NCBI GenBank assembly: GCA_965153355.1
Contig: OZ231127.1
Span: forward strand, 68,014,001 to 68,078,000
DNA: 64,000 nt
Source of the DNA: Flaccisagitta enflata
Lineage: Eukaryota > Chaetognatha > Sagittoidea > Aphragmophora
Direction: 5' to 3'
Made by a program: the position numbers and the translations under genes. The first letter of the stretch is position 1; each line of letters opens with the position of its first letter. Positions 38,409 through 52,215 of the stretch are shown one piece after another. A model generated the notes under the pieces. That model saw only the letters and a list, made by a program, of their open reading frames with translations. It did not search any database and was not told where the DNA came from.

Positions 38409-38890
38409 GGGCAGCGGCCTGGAAAGAATCGATGACCTATGCTTTGAAATAGGTGGATGTATCTCTTTCCTTTCCTTCCTCTTCTCCCTCAGGCCTTAAA
38501 GCCCAAAGCTAAGATTCAAGGCGCAAATTACAGCCTTGAGGTCAAAATCCCACCATAATGGCCCAAATCTCAGCCGCGAGGTCCAAATCCCAGCCTCAAC
38601 ACACAAATCCCAGGCCTACACTTTAAGCTTAGATGGTAGCATTGAGGCCCAAATCCCGAATCCCAAATCAAAGCTGTTGTGCCCATATCACAGCTTAGTG
38701 GCTCAAATCGTAGCCTGTCAGTCTCTATCTCCGCCCCGTGATCCTTCATTAGCCCAAGCCCATACATAGGTAATTAGTCTTCTTGGGGCCCCTGCCTCCC
38801 CCCACATCCCTCAACATCTCATTGCCACATACAATAACCTCGGGTACCGCTGATTATTTAACGCTTTTGCGACTAATTGCTCTAACGATT
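38409..38890. mobile_element. B-family copy
   Basis: The copy starts GGGCAGCGGCC and later has GGGGCCCCTGCC (about 38786), then the tail GGGTACCGCTGA near 38843. The interior holds about 20-base tandem units with the core CCCAAATCCCAGCC (38490-38760). Confidence 0.6.
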
Positions 38891-38950
38891 TCGTCCTGCG
38901 CGTGACCAAATTGAGTCTCCAGCCTTGCGTCCATTTAGCCTCCAGGTCCA

Positions 38951-39035
38951 GGCCTTTTTTTGGATGCGTCCGTCAGGAACGCATCTCTATAAGAGGGTCT
39001 GTCCGTCCGTCTGTCCATCCAACCGTCCATTACAC
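38951..39035 (+). repeat. A-like head with a different stem
   Basis: GGATGCGTCCGTCAGGAACG then CATCTCTATAAGAGGGTCTG and (TCCG)n. The stem GATGCGT/ACGCATC differs from A and C copies, but the CTCTATAAGAGG-plus-tract arrangement is the same. No matching tail was found. Confidence 0.5.
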
Positions 39036-39774
39036 CTGTGCAAAAACTGCGTTTCTAGGTTGTTTTTAGCCACGCTCAGATCCTATACTGAATCAGATGA
39101 TCGACAAACGTGTTTGTGGAGCCACCTTTAATACTCTGACGTTTCATCAAATGTGATACACGCAGAGACATTGTCCGGAAGCATCGATGCCCGATGGAGC
39201 TTGTTCATTGAAGTGAGTATTGATCAGATTGTTTACAAGCTATTGCCAAACAACCTAAACTAGAAGTTGTGACTCTTTCTGTATGCGGTTCTTTCTCCGA
39301 TTGCACCACTAGAAGCTCCTGTATTTCCTTTTCATAGATGCTTTTCCCGATTCCCCCGATTACTCTAACTTGATTCGTTATTACAAGCCTGAGTTGCTCA
39401 TTTCCCCTTTCATCCCTTTAGCCTCCAAGGCTCCACTTCTTCCTCTTGTTAAGATTGCACAATCTCATGGCTGTCATTTACCCACTCTTTCTCCACACAG
39501 CCCTGCTTACGCATGCTACAGTAATACAGTACAGTCAGTACTACTTTGTAATTATTGAATACAAACACGCTTCGGCACTACTCACTCGGGTCATGGTTGC
39601 CATTTCTCCCTTTTACCCTCCTCTCTTTTTTTGGGCCCAGACTTTTTTTCCCTTTCCTGTAAAACTACAAAGGATACGCTTCGGTACCGCACAGTCTAGC
39701 CCGGAGGCTGAGAGTTGAGAGCGGGACGCCGCGTTCTCTTTGGAAGTCAAAGCAAAAAGCCACCGCCAAAACTG

Positions 39775-40023
39775 AAACCGCCGTTGCCGCCACTACCGTC
39801 GCCGCTGCTGCCGCTGCCGCCGCCACCACCGTCGCCGCTGCTGTCGCTGCCGCCGCCACCACCGACGCCGCTGCTGTCGCTGCCGCCACCACCACCGTCG
39901 CCGCTGCTGTCGCTGCCGCCGCCACCACCGTCGCCGCTGCTGCCGCTGTTGTCACCGCTGCAGCCGCCGCCGCAGTTGCCTTCGCCACTGTCGCCGCCAC
40001 CACCGTCGCCGCTGCCGCCGCTT
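39775..40023 (+). repeat. 33-bp GC-rich minisatellite
   Basis: Units such as CCGCCACCACCGTCGCCGCT followed by GCTGTCGCTGCCG repeat about seven times. The frames are Pro/Leu-rich on plus and Ala/Thr-rich on minus and are unlikely to be genes. Confidence 0.8.
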
Positions 40024-40143
40024 TAAGATTTACAACTGATTTGTAACGGTAAAACTTTCTTTGCCCAAATTTACGAGCAACTGAATTTTTTATGGTTTCA
40101 CAATTCACTCAGAGCGCACAAACTAAACGCACGAGCGAGGTGC

Positions 40144-40147
<4 letters not shown>

Positions 40148-40216
<69 letters not shown>
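40148..40216 (+). repeat. (GA)n at the LINE 3' side
   Basis: A pure tract that directly abuts the end of the LINE 3' region. Confidence 0.95.
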
Positions 40217-40219
<3 letters not shown>

Positions 40220-40404
40220 TGATAGCACTTTCGTACAAAAATCCACATTGTGATTAAGTACAAGGACATGATTTAGAATCACATTTTCACTCTACGGCTG
40301 CAATTTTATGTCTACAATATATCTTACGTATGATTACGTATCAACTTTCAATAACTTTGTAACAATACAATAAAGAAATAAATAAGTAACAGCTGCCTAC
40401 TCTT

Positions 40405-41156
40405 CTAATTTAGGTTTTGTCGCATCTGGTTCTTTCCATATCCCAAATCCCAGATTTTGAGAATGACTTGAGCTACTTCAAGAACTTTGTCTATGTCTAC
40501 CGAGTAAATTTGTTCAAAATCAATTTTTTCATCTACTTCATACAGGTTAATTTCTTTATACTTTACACAGTAGTTTATACGGTGGCTTTCATCATCTATC
40601 ACAGAACACTCAGGGCAAATCTTATTCCCATTGCCACATGAAAAATTGGCATTGCAACTCAACATCCCATAGCGACCCATAATTACTGCTCTTGTTATTA
40701 TTACTGAACCATAGTTCATTATCTCTAAAGGTTTTCGTTGATAGTCAGGGTCATTTATTGTCTGCAGGATCGTTTGAGTTTTTGTCTTGAGTTTTGACAC
40801 TCCCCTCTCTTTGGTGTGCAACTTTGTTTGAGCCGCTCTCTGTTGGCTTTTTCGGCAGCTTCTTCAACTTCTTTTTGCCACTCATTTTTAGTCTTTTTTC
40901 CAATTTTATCCCAGTCTTTTTCAAGGTCCCATTGATCAATTACCTCATTTATCTGTTTGGCCCATCCAGTATCATATGATTTTAGGACTTTTAATGACTC
41001 ATATGCCCACTGCTCTTCATCTTTTTGCAGAATCTTGTGAAGGTAGAGGAGTTGCTTTATATGAATTTGGATCACCGCATATAGTGAGCCAGTTGCAAAA
41101 TGACTGCTGGTGTTGGTGTAGTAGTTGGCAGTCCAAGCATTTGCTTCCATGTCCAC
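40405..41156 (-). pseudogene. LINE C-terminal region with Cys/His knuckle, two frames
   Basis: Two overlapping frames, 41156-40755 and 40821-40405, carry the post-RT part. The first is a charged helical stretch; the second contains C-x7-C-x2-C ... H-x4-C (CGNGNKICPEC ... SHRINYC), a zinc knuckle common at the C-terminus of several LINE groups. A frameshift separates them near 40790. Confidence 0.65.
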
Positions 41157-41977
41157 AACAACATTTTGTCAGCTTCTTTCTTCTCTTCTCCATTCAATGT
41201 CCATGTCTCTGCATTGTGGAGGAACTTGGGGAGAGTTTCTGCCTCATGTAGCCTCAAGAGGACATTCGTTTGAATTCGTTTCATGATGCCAGTCTTAGCA
41301 CTAGTCATAATTGCCCTCACTGACCCTTTTATCTTTTTAAATCTTTCAGCAAGGTTGGCTTTATTTCTTCCATCTCTTGAGATTACTTCTCCAAGGTAAC
41401 AGTATGTTTCACAGTTACTGATGGTTTTTTCACCCAAGTTCCAGCTGGTTTTCCTTTCTTTATGTCTCCCAATTTCCATGACTTTGCATTTGTCAACACC
41501 CCACTCAAGCTGTCTTTTGATAGCAAAGTCATTGACAGCCTCTAGTGTTCTTTCTTGTTGGTCATATCCAATGGCAAGAGTTCCTACATCATCCACATAC
41601 TCCAAACAACATAATCGTGTTTCTGCAAGCATGATTCCAATGTCATGTCTCAACATAAGTTCTTCAGACAGTGTATCCATCATTTTTGCAAATAAAGGTA
41701 CCATCAATTTACCTCCTTGTTTGCCTCCTGTTTCTCTCATTATTTTCCTGCTAAGTCCTGCTTTGGTTTTAACTCTTGCTGTAAGATTTTTGTTTAGTGT
41801 CATTGTAAGTCTCCAGATTTTTCCTGTGAAGCCCTGCTCATGAATGACGTGCAACATATCGTCCATGTTAGCTCTGTCATAAGCCTTTTTGATGTCGAAA
41901 AAGGTGATGATGAGATCTAACCCTCTTTTTATTGCTAGTGCTATCAGTGCTTTAAGGATGAAAACTTGGTCAGCCAC
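41072..41977 (-). pseudogene. LINE reverse transcriptase palm and thumb
   Basis: The 301-residue frame holds RT motif A (FDIKKAYD, 27-34), a motif-B-like GGKQGG (84-89), motif C YVDD (127-130) with both catalytic aspartates, and a YLG turn further on. Known: this enzyme copies the element RNA onto nicked target DNA. The frame opens at GTG, not ATG, as expected for an internal piece. It leaves the coding frame near 41090. Confidence 0.85.
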
Positions 41978-42370
41978 CTTTTCTTCCTCCTGCCTGCGCC
42001 TGAGTGAATCTTATTGTTTGCAATAGTCTGTTGGTTATAATTTCCTCAACTATTGTTCCAATTGAGCTTGATACAGTTATTCCTCGCTGATTCTCTAATT
42101 TTTCTCTGTCACCTTTACCTTTATAAACACTTGTTATAATTCCTTCATTCCATTGCTCAAAGGCTCTTTCTTCCTCCCAAAAAGCTTTAATCACAGGGTA
42201 AATCAGGTCAACCATAGGGTCACCACCATTTTTGAGCACTTCATTTGTCCAGTCTGTTGTTGCCTTTTTATTCTTTTTGTTCTGGATTGCTCTCTTTATC
42301 TCTGCTTTTGTTGGAAGATCATCATTTTCACCTTCATCATTGTCATCACTCCAGGTCTGTACTTTTTCTT

Positions 42371-43732
<1,362 letters not shown>

Positions 43733-44440
43733 ACAGATGTTCAGATAAATAGAAACTAGAAAGTCAGCTGGACAAAAAGATTGGCCGATAGAAAATATAT
43801 ACCGAGAGAAACAGTTTTGTCATTTGCAAGGTATGAAAAAGAAGAAAAGCAAGTGTTTGAATTGTTAAAAGAGTTGGATGTAGTTCATAGTTCATGCTAG
43901 CTGTTGCTCTCCAACGGATGGACTTTCGATTTCCCAAAACTGTAGCTGTGCAAAAAAATGAATGGATGGTGCCAACAGATTCTTGAACTGACAAGCTGAC
44001 AAGCTGCCAATCGGCAGACTGAAGAACAAACTGACTACCAGTGCACTGCAGTGATGCGAACAATCATAAGGCAAAACGAATAAGCACGTGAGTGCAATTT
44101 AAACAACTTCGAACATCCCGAGATGAAAACTGCGAAACGGCGAGGCTATTCATCTGACGGAACTTACTTTTCAAATAACCCACAAAGATTGCTTCATTGA
44201 AATCTCCCAGGATGAAAACTAATTCATGTCTTTTTACTCTTTGAGAGTCGTTCCATCTATTTTTCTGCTTCTCAGAGACCACCAACTGTAGTTATGAACA
44301 TGAATGAAATGGGAAAAAAGAAATTCTCGCTCAAGAACATAAATGTCAGCCCTTATTTCATAAATTTGTAGCCCCATGATGTATCCATTCATTCATCCTT
44401 CCTCTGCCTCATTTCTCTTCGGTCTGTCTCTGTCTCTGTC

Positions 44441-45188
<748 letters not shown>

Positions 45189-45497
45189 TGTTCATCTTCC
45201 TGCGGTTCCATTTCATTCATTTTGTTTCTCATCTTTGTACACAGACAAAGCGGCAGAAACGTTAAATCATGAATTGAAAGCGGACTGACTGATTTGCGGG
45301 AAGTTCCTTGTCTCTTTCTGATGGTCACGTGTTTCAAGTCCTAACTTGTGGTCACGAAGTCCCCATTTCAGGCATCTAGTACGGACTTATTTCCGGACCT
45401 TGGACTCGATTTTTTTTTAGTCTTTCCTTTCATACAGGCTATATCCGTCCATATACGTATACGATCACTAATGAAAAGTTGATGGTAAAGATGATTA

Positions 45498-45772
45498 CCG
45501 TATTTTTTCCATTTAGCGCCCCCTCCAATTAGCGCCCCCCTCTTTTTAGAAAAGATTTGGAAAGATATATTGAGTAAAATGATGGAATAACACAACACAT
45601 TGAACCATTTTCACTTATTTCCAAACAGATATGTGCAATGAACATCTCTATTTTGAGTCAAATTTAGCATTTTGATAAACTTTTATGAAAAAGATAGACT
45701 GAGTGACGATTCATAGCTAATTGGAAGGTTGAAAAGCAAAAGCGCCCGGAGCGCTAATTAGAAAAAATACGG
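45498..45772. mobile_element. 275-bp MITE, TA flanks
   Basis: The ends are CCGTATTTTTTCCATTTAGC and (complement) CCGTATTTTTTCTAATTAGC, flanked by TA. Internal sequence near 45535-45630 matches, in reverse, 10333-10462. It lies 0.8 kb downstream of the NACHT gene's stop. It is non-coding. Confidence 0.78.
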
Positions 45773-45774
45773 TA

Positions 45775-46539
45775 ATCAGAAACTTATGAGTCGCTGACTG
45801 TTATTCCGCTCAACAACTATACAAGCCCACTTATTTGCCTCATCAAATACTATTTGTTGCTTAGACCAACGTTTACTTCCTGTTTTACTTATCTATGAAT
45901 AGAATATTCAATCCTTTCTTAAGAAAAGCATCACTTTTCACCCATTAGTTTGATTTTTATATGATTCTTTTTTCTTTTCATCTTTTTTCTCGTTTAATCT
46001 GCTAACTAGCTTCCTGAATAGACATTTACAGTCTGGCACAACTGTAGGGTGAAGGGATGGTAGTTCATACATTAAAGATAATTTCGGGATTGTTATTAAA
46101 TGAAAAAGAGAAAAAAAAGACGTAATTGATGCAGAAAGTAGTAGACTAGTTAATAGTTATTTCAAAGTATTTGGTCTAATGCATCTTTAAGTAATTGATT
46201 ATCAAAGTGATGGATAGAAAACAAAAAAGAAAAAATTGGAACTAATGTGTGGATGGCAATTGATCAAATGTAATTTAAAAACATTAAGTGAGCTTGATTG
46301 TCGAATTTACGATAGTAAGAGACAACATAGCCTAAATTACATAGGTCAAAACAGTGAACTTGTTTGATTAGAATATGATTCCTTTTTGCCTGAAAATTGA
46401 GTGACTTACCCTCAATGTGAGAGGAGTTTGATAAAAGGGGGCAAAAATGAGGCCAATTTTCCATGTTATGAGCAATTGAAGAAAAAAAAAGAATTTTCTG
46501 TGATTAGTCATTTACTGTAATGTATAGATTTAAAGACAA
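45775..46539. other. Downstream flank of the NACHT gene
   Basis: Unique A/T-rich sequence that should include the gene's 3' UTR. No AATAAA on the minus strand was found; ATTAAA near 45992 is a weak candidate. Confidence 0.4.
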
Positions 46540-48192
46540 TCACTCTAAGGAGCTCTTCTGAGATGGCAAGTTTGGCAACCTTAATTTTTCAATCAGAATT
46601 GGGTGCTCTGCTGGTGCTGGTGCAATCAAAAAATGCTTACTAGACTCAAATAACAACAGCAATTTCTCGCCTTTATAATCAAGGCACGGTAAAGATCTTG
46701 GACCTCCAAGGTAAGTACAAAAACATAAGCCATATGGGCCAAACAATCCAAATTCAAAGGAGCTCACTCTTAAAAATATTAATGGATCGATCGGCCAATG
46801 TCGAAGAAATACTCCAGGGGTAGTATCCCAAAGTCCATCATATTTTAACAGTTCACGACTCTCACGCTTCAGCTCTTCCGCACTTTTGCTTACGAATGAA
46901 GTAAACATGGATATGTCCGTGGCCACCCTGTAAGAACATGTCGGATGCGCCAGCGTTTCCATGACACTTTTCAAATCTGGGCATTTGTCCCACTTTACCC
47001 AGTCTGTATACACGCAGCAGAGGTCAAGGAAAATGTTCTCTGGCGTAGCTTCAGCAACCAAGTGAGCAGCAGAGATGATTGTCTTGCAAACTGAAGCAAT
47101 TCGCCCCGTATTTTCAATTTTACCCACATTCAAACATCGAAGTATGCCAAGAAATGCACGGAATGTTTGAAAAGTTGGGTTTGTAGACCTTGTGGGGATA
47201 GAGGGTTTGGAGGGTTTTTCACCACGATTTAGATCTAATTTTTGAAGGTCAAAAAAGTGCCCCCTCGCTAGATAAAAAGCCACCATAACATCACGGAGAT
47301 TTTGGTGATGGAAGCGGAGCACCTCAATGTACCCATCTTCACATGGTTTGGATTCTATGGCAAACCAACTCAACTTCAGTATGAAATCTGTTGGAGACAA
47401 GCCATCGTTGCGTAAAAGATTTTCTCTTGCGGCGCAGTTAAAATAGACGCCCATTTCTCGCTTGACGTCATTTAGGTTCAAGTCGTTGCTGCCACCCAGA
47501 ATGTCGTCATTCAGCCGAAAGATGGCGTAGCCAAGAGCCAAGACATGTTGCTCTAAGTCAGTTTTTTGCAACAAGGCAAATGACTGTGCAGCGACTAACT
47601 TCTTCACCCTAAGCTGTATTTTCACTTGGTCAGCAAGATTCCCTGCAATTTCTCGTTTATGTTCATACTTCATCAAAAGAGCCTTCAATGTGAAACCCAG
47701 CGCCCTCAATAGTAATTCGATGGTGTTGGTGACCTTGGCGCGGAAATCACCTTCCGTGTAAAGGGTGCACAGCATCACGAGAAAAAAAGGGATTTTCGCC
47801 ATTTCGGAAACTGGAAATGATTCCTTGCGCATCTGATTGAAATGAGTTGTACGCTCTTCCCACTCATGACTTTGTTGATCAGGTTTTGGTTGATTTCTTG
47901 AAAATTGACGCTCAACGAAGTCATCGACTTGAGCCTCATCCAAACGCTTGATGTGAAAATGCGCCGTGTCTCCAGCCTCAAGACCGACAGGTCGCGTCAA
48001 AAGAATCATGGGAACGTTGGCTAAAAACTTTGGCTTATCGTCTTCCGGAAAGAAAACGATTTGCAAGGCTTTTTTCGTGTTGCCAGAAGCCTCGTCGAAA
48101 CCGTCAAAAATGAACAAAACTCGCTTATCATCCAATAGTTTGGGAAGGTTTGATTTGATGCATTCCGAGGATACTATGTTCGCCGAGTCACT
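46540..48192 (-). other. NACHT gene, last exon (Walker B to stop)
   Basis: The exon starts after a pyrimidine-rich tract ending TTGCAG (acceptor AG at 48194-48193), with the codon AGT (Ser189) first. The open frame continues upstream through the poly-T tract and an A/T-rich stretch, but that part codes only F, I and L and is intronic. The exon carries Walker B and all the C-terminal regions and ends in TGA at 46542-46540. I saw no canonical AATAAA on the minus strand in the next 700 bases. Confidence 0.82.
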
Positions 48193-49396
48193 CTGCAAAA
48201 AAAAAAAAAAGAAAAAAAAATGAATAAATGAATAAATAATAATAATAATGATAATGATAATAATAACAAAAAAATAAAAAATAAAATAAAGAAATAAGGC
48301 TTTCGCATCAAACAAATTTAACATTGGGCAGTTACATGAAATAAAAGCAAAAATACCGCATAGATTCCTCCCGCTATAGCCTATACTGGATCAAAGAGTG
48401 TCCGCCTGTAACGGACATGAAATAATGGTCCTTTTATGTCGCTTCATTTAATTTTTTTTATTGGTAATACTGATACAAGGGACCCCCGATAACAGATGAT
48501 ATTGGCTAGTCCCTTAACATCCATCATAAACATGCAGTTGAACCCCGTATAGTTTCCTCCCGATATACTGGATCAAAGTCCGTCGGTCGGTCTGTCACAT
48601 TTTACTTTTTTTTAACTTTTATTTTTTGACCCCACTGCTCCTGCCAAAATGGTCTGGTGACCTCAAATATGGCCCCTGCCCACCCGCACGCGACTGGGGT
48701 AACCATGTATCCGGCCTTGTTTTCATTTTCCTCTTGTTTTAAACTTGTCGACATTACCTTCTTTTCTAAGAAAAAAATTCAGCATTAATCTAGATATATT
48801 TGCGACCGCAGACCCAATTGCAACTAACTTACTTGCAACGCCATTTCGATTGCCTTCGCCATCATTTGTATTGAATTTGGGTGTTCCAATTCGACGGTTT
48901 TGAGATCGACTCTGACGATGGCATCGAAACACTTCGTCAACTCCTCGTCTTCTCGCGACCAATCAAGGCAAATTTTTTTGGAGGCGGTCGTCTTCCCCAT
49001 CCCGCCGTCGCCGACGATCACGAATCGGCGGTTTCCGGCCTCCATTTGATTCGTCAGAATCGCCTTGAATTCTTCAAACTCGGGCTTGGATTTGTATGGG
49101 GGTCTCGGAGGGAAGCAGTTGTCGTTCGAGGTTTGCTCACAATGGATGTTAATGTAAATGTCGTCCATGTCGCATTGGTAATCGTAGAATGGTAGTTTGA
49201 ACGTGTTGTACGTTTTGTAATAACGTTTCGTCGTATCGATGAGAAGACTCTTGAATTCTTGGTAGGTCATTGACGGGTTTTGATGGGGCGCAATCGGAGG
49301 AATGGTGATGTGTGGATTTATCATCGTCCCGGCAATGTTAATGTCCCCACGGACCTTGGCGTTGGTCAAATTGACTGTCACCGTGCCTTGCTCCAT
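46540..49396 (-). CDS. NACHT-domain (NLR-type) NTPase, two coding exons, 738 aa
   Basis: The coding sequence joins 49396-48833 (188 codons) to 48192-46540 (550 codons plus TGA). Seen: the P-loop GDGGMGKTT at residues 129-137 closes the first coding exon's NTPase half; Walker B VLFIFDGFDE (213-222) and the sensor-like ILLTRP (251-256) lie in the second. A post-NACHT motif, RFHHQNLRD...AFYLA, sits near 481-497. The join falls between codons (phase 0 on both sides) and links the two halves of one NACHT fold. Known: NACHT proteins are STAND NTPases that oligomerise on sensing, mostly in innate immunity. Residues 1-40 are rich in N, I, T and P, and 45-85 resemble the helical segment often found before NACHT in invertebrate NLRs. 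No death, CARD or TIR domain and no LRRs were seen; the C-terminal 240 residues are unrecognised. The ATG at 49396 lies two bases after a consensus 3' splice site, which favours it as the start. An extra coding exon upstream cannot be excluded. Confidence 0.85.
48193..48832 (-). other. NACHT gene intron 2 (phase 0, 640 bp)
   Basis: The intron runs from GTAAGT to TTGCAG. It contains a 5'-truncated A-family repeat (48565-48722, plus orientation) and low-complexity A/T and (TAA)-like sequence at 48210-48300. Being intronic, the repeat need not disturb the reading frame. Confidence 0.75.
48565..48722 (+). repeat. A-family repeat, head missing, inside NACHT intron 2
   Basis: It starts within the tract (GTCCGTCGGTCGGTCTGTC) and ends CCGCACGCGACTGGGGTAAC, ATCCGGCCTTGTTTT. 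It lies antisense to the gene. Confidence 0.7.
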
Positions 49397-49398
49397 TT
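48833..49398 (-). other. NACHT gene, first coding exon (exon 2)
   Basis: The exon starts after a 3' splice site (TTTTTTCTCTCAG then AAATGG) at 49399-49400 and ends at CAA followed by GTAAGT (48832-48827), a perfect 5' splice site. It holds the start codon, the N-terminal region and the P-loop. Reading on into the intron meets a stop (TAG) within three codons, which supports the exon end. Confidence 0.82.
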
Positions 49399-49636
<238 letters not shown>

Positions 49637-49720
49637 CTCTTCTCCACTTTGGTTAGAATTTTCTTATTAACGTATTCATGACAGTTATTTCAGCAAAAAA
49701 TAGTTATCGATTCTGTTTCA
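49637..49720 (-). other. NACHT gene probable 5' UTR exon (outer boundary unknown)
   Basis: Sequence upstream of the donor at 49636 is taken as a non-coding first exon. It contains a short upstream frame (ATG AAT ACG ... TAA, nine codons) and no frame continuous with the NACHT ATG. The transcription start is not identifiable; 49720 is a nominal limit. An A-family repeat begins at 49829. Confidence 0.4.
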
Positions 49721-49828
49721 TAACATGGGGAAAACGGTAACTAATCACGCAAACACTGACGTAAGCACTTGTCAACATTTCCTCCCTCGTTTTGACTTTG
49801 ATAAAAAAAAGGTGGATCCTTGAAATCA

Positions 49829-49935
49829 ACAAGGCCGGATACACGGCTACACTAGCCGCGTGCGGATTTGGCAGGAGCAGTGCCGAAGAAGGTCACTAGG
49901 GCATCTGGGCAGGAGCTGTATGCTCAAAAGGCTCA
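49829..49935 (-). repeat. A-family tail fragment upstream of the NACHT gene
   Basis: AACAAGGCCGGATACACGGC, TAGCCGCGTGCGGATTTGGC and GGGCATCTGGGCAGGAGC follow A-family order in reverse. A B-family copy follows at 49970. Confidence 0.6.
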
Positions 49936-49969
49936 AAAACGCCGAAAAAGTAACAAGTCATCCAAGGAT

Positions 49970-50370
49970 CGCACATGGTCAGCGGTGTCCGATGCCCTGC
50001 TCAGAGTGATTAGCAGAAGAAGTGGAGTGAGAGCAGGGCAGCGGCCCCAAAGGGCCGATGTCCTGTAGGACACAGGGGTGAATTTCCATACGTCTTGAGA
50101 GGGCATATATGTGAGGCCTTAGTAGCAAGTTTCGATGATATTCAATGGGAATTTTGCATTATTTTCAATTTTTCATCAATTTTCCATGTTATTCAATGGG
50201 AAACATGCATCTTTTTGTCTTTTTGTAAATTTTCCATGTTATTTAATGGGAAGTTTGCATTTTGTCAATTTCCCATGTTATTTGATGGGAATTTGAGGCT
50301 TGAGAAGCTGGGGGGGGGGGGCGGACGGACGGTCAGGACATCGGCCCTTAGCTTTGGGGCCGCTGCCCAA
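49970..50370. mobile_element. B-family copy, reverse tail on the left
   Basis: GGTCAGCGG (about 49978) is the reversed tail. The inverted pair GGGCAGCGGCCCCAAAGGGC (50037) and its complement near 50335-50368 enclose three copies of a CCATGTTATTCAATGGGAA-like unit. Tandem GACCGACCAACC follows at 50380-50445. Confidence 0.6.
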
Positions 50371-50713
50371 AAAGGGGACCGACCGACCAACCGACCGACC
50401 AAACGACCGACCGACCAACTGACCAACCGACCAACCGACCGCACGCAACTAAAAATCGGCCAACCAGCCAATCAACTATTCAACTAGATCAAGAGTATCG
50501 ACCAATCGCTGCCAATCTCCTTAAATTAAGGACGAATTGCGAAATACTGATTTCTTATCACAAGCTGACTTTCAACCTTATCTACGGGATCAGAATATAT
50601 TTTCTGAAAAATGGAAATGGTTATTGACTGAGCAAGTGCACAACACTCAAACACATACTAGACAATCAAAAACATGAAAAGAAACTGTGTAAATGTGTAA
50701 ATATTCTTTCTTC

Positions 50714-50872
50714 TTTTTAGTCGCGGACACGCAACTCTACACCTTGCCGTGTCGGTCGGTCCGTCGGTCCGTCCGTCGATCTTTCTATTTCTGAATTGTG
50801 AGCGTTTTTTGCATTACTGCTCCTGCCCAACCGTCCGCGACTGGATTGCCGTGTATCCGGCCTTGTTTTCTT
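50714..50872 (+). repeat. A'-subfamily repeat, full length
   Basis: Head TTTTTAGTCGCGGACACGCA, TCTACACCTTGCCGTGTCGG, (TCCG)n, CCTGCCCAACCGTCCGCGAC, GGATTGCCGTGTATCCGGCC. It has the same head-tail pairing as the 20.5-kb copy. Confidence 0.75.
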
Positions 50873-51074
50873 ATTCTTTCAGCTTAAAAAAAATCAATAG
50901 CTTGATTCATCATATGACATTATGACATGATTTTATCACATGTAGGGTCACATGACTCATATCAGTCATGACTCTATCACATGACATCATCCATCATTGA
51001 TCATTGGACGCAAACTCTAAAACGGATCAGGACGTGACTAAAGCAAAGTGACAATGACCCCAACGCGGATGCTG

Positions 51075-51272
<198 letters not shown>

Positions 51273-51354
51273 TACAGAGTGACAGAGACAGAGACACACA
51301 GACAGCAAGACACAGGGACAGAGAGACAGAGAAAGGAAGACAGTTTACAATAGA

Positions 51355-51704
51355 AAGAAAGAAAGAAAGAAAGTAAGAAAGAAATTTAAAAAGAAAGCAA
51401 GTAGGATGACTAACTACAATAGAATAATACAAAATGTGGCTCCCATGAAAAGTCTCAAAAACCTCGTGACAGCCTCAACTCAGTCACGTGACAGCCTCAC
51501 ATCAGTCACGTGACAGCCTCATATCGATCACGTTATCCGATTCATGGAAAGTCACAAACCTTTTCAGAGTCTGCATGACGTCACTCTCTTTTGGCGGGCA
51601 TCAGAGGCGGTAGAGAACAAAGGATGGCGTAAAAGTGAAGGAAAGAAAGCTATAAAAAGACAGAGAGAAAGAAAAAAGAAAGGAAGAATGAGAAGAAAAA
51701 GAGT

Positions 51705-51768
<64 letters not shown>

Positions 51769-51844
51769 AAAAGAAAAAAAAGAAAGAAAGGGAGAGAGGA
51801 AGAAAGGAAGAAAGAAGCTAAGAGAGGGAGAGAGAAAGAAAGAC

Positions 51845-51911
<67 letters not shown>

Positions 51912-52038
51912 ATGACAGAAAGCAAGAAAATTGAAGAAAAAAGAGAGGAGAGAAAGATAGATAGAAAGAAACAAAAGAAGAAACAAAAGAAGAAACAAAA
52001 GAAAGAAAGAAAGACAGAAAGAAAGAATGAAAAAAGAC

Positions 52039-52109
<71 letters not shown>

Positions 52110-52215
52110 CAGAAAGCAAGAAAATTGAAGAAAAAAGAGAGGAGAGAAAGATAGATAGAAAGAAACAAAAGAAGAAACAAAAGAAGAAACAAAAGAAAGA
52201 AAGTAGACAGAAAGG
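51355..52215 (+). repeat. (GAAA)n array with a tandem duplication
   Basis: Several GAAA blocks. A segment of about 90 bases (AAGCAAGAAAATTGAAG ... AACAAAAGAAGAAACAAAAG) occurs near 51920-52010 and again near 52113-52203. Confidence 0.88.

Noticed and set aside
39665-40108. Ala/Val/Thr-rich minus frame of 147 codons and Pro-rich plus frame
   Set aside because: They arise from a 33-bp GC-rich minisatellite; no conserved protein features.
48193-48324. N-terminal extension of the last NACHT exon as coding
   Set aside because: It is a poly-T and A/T-rich stretch reading F, I and L; the TTGCAG acceptor and matching phase show that it is intron.
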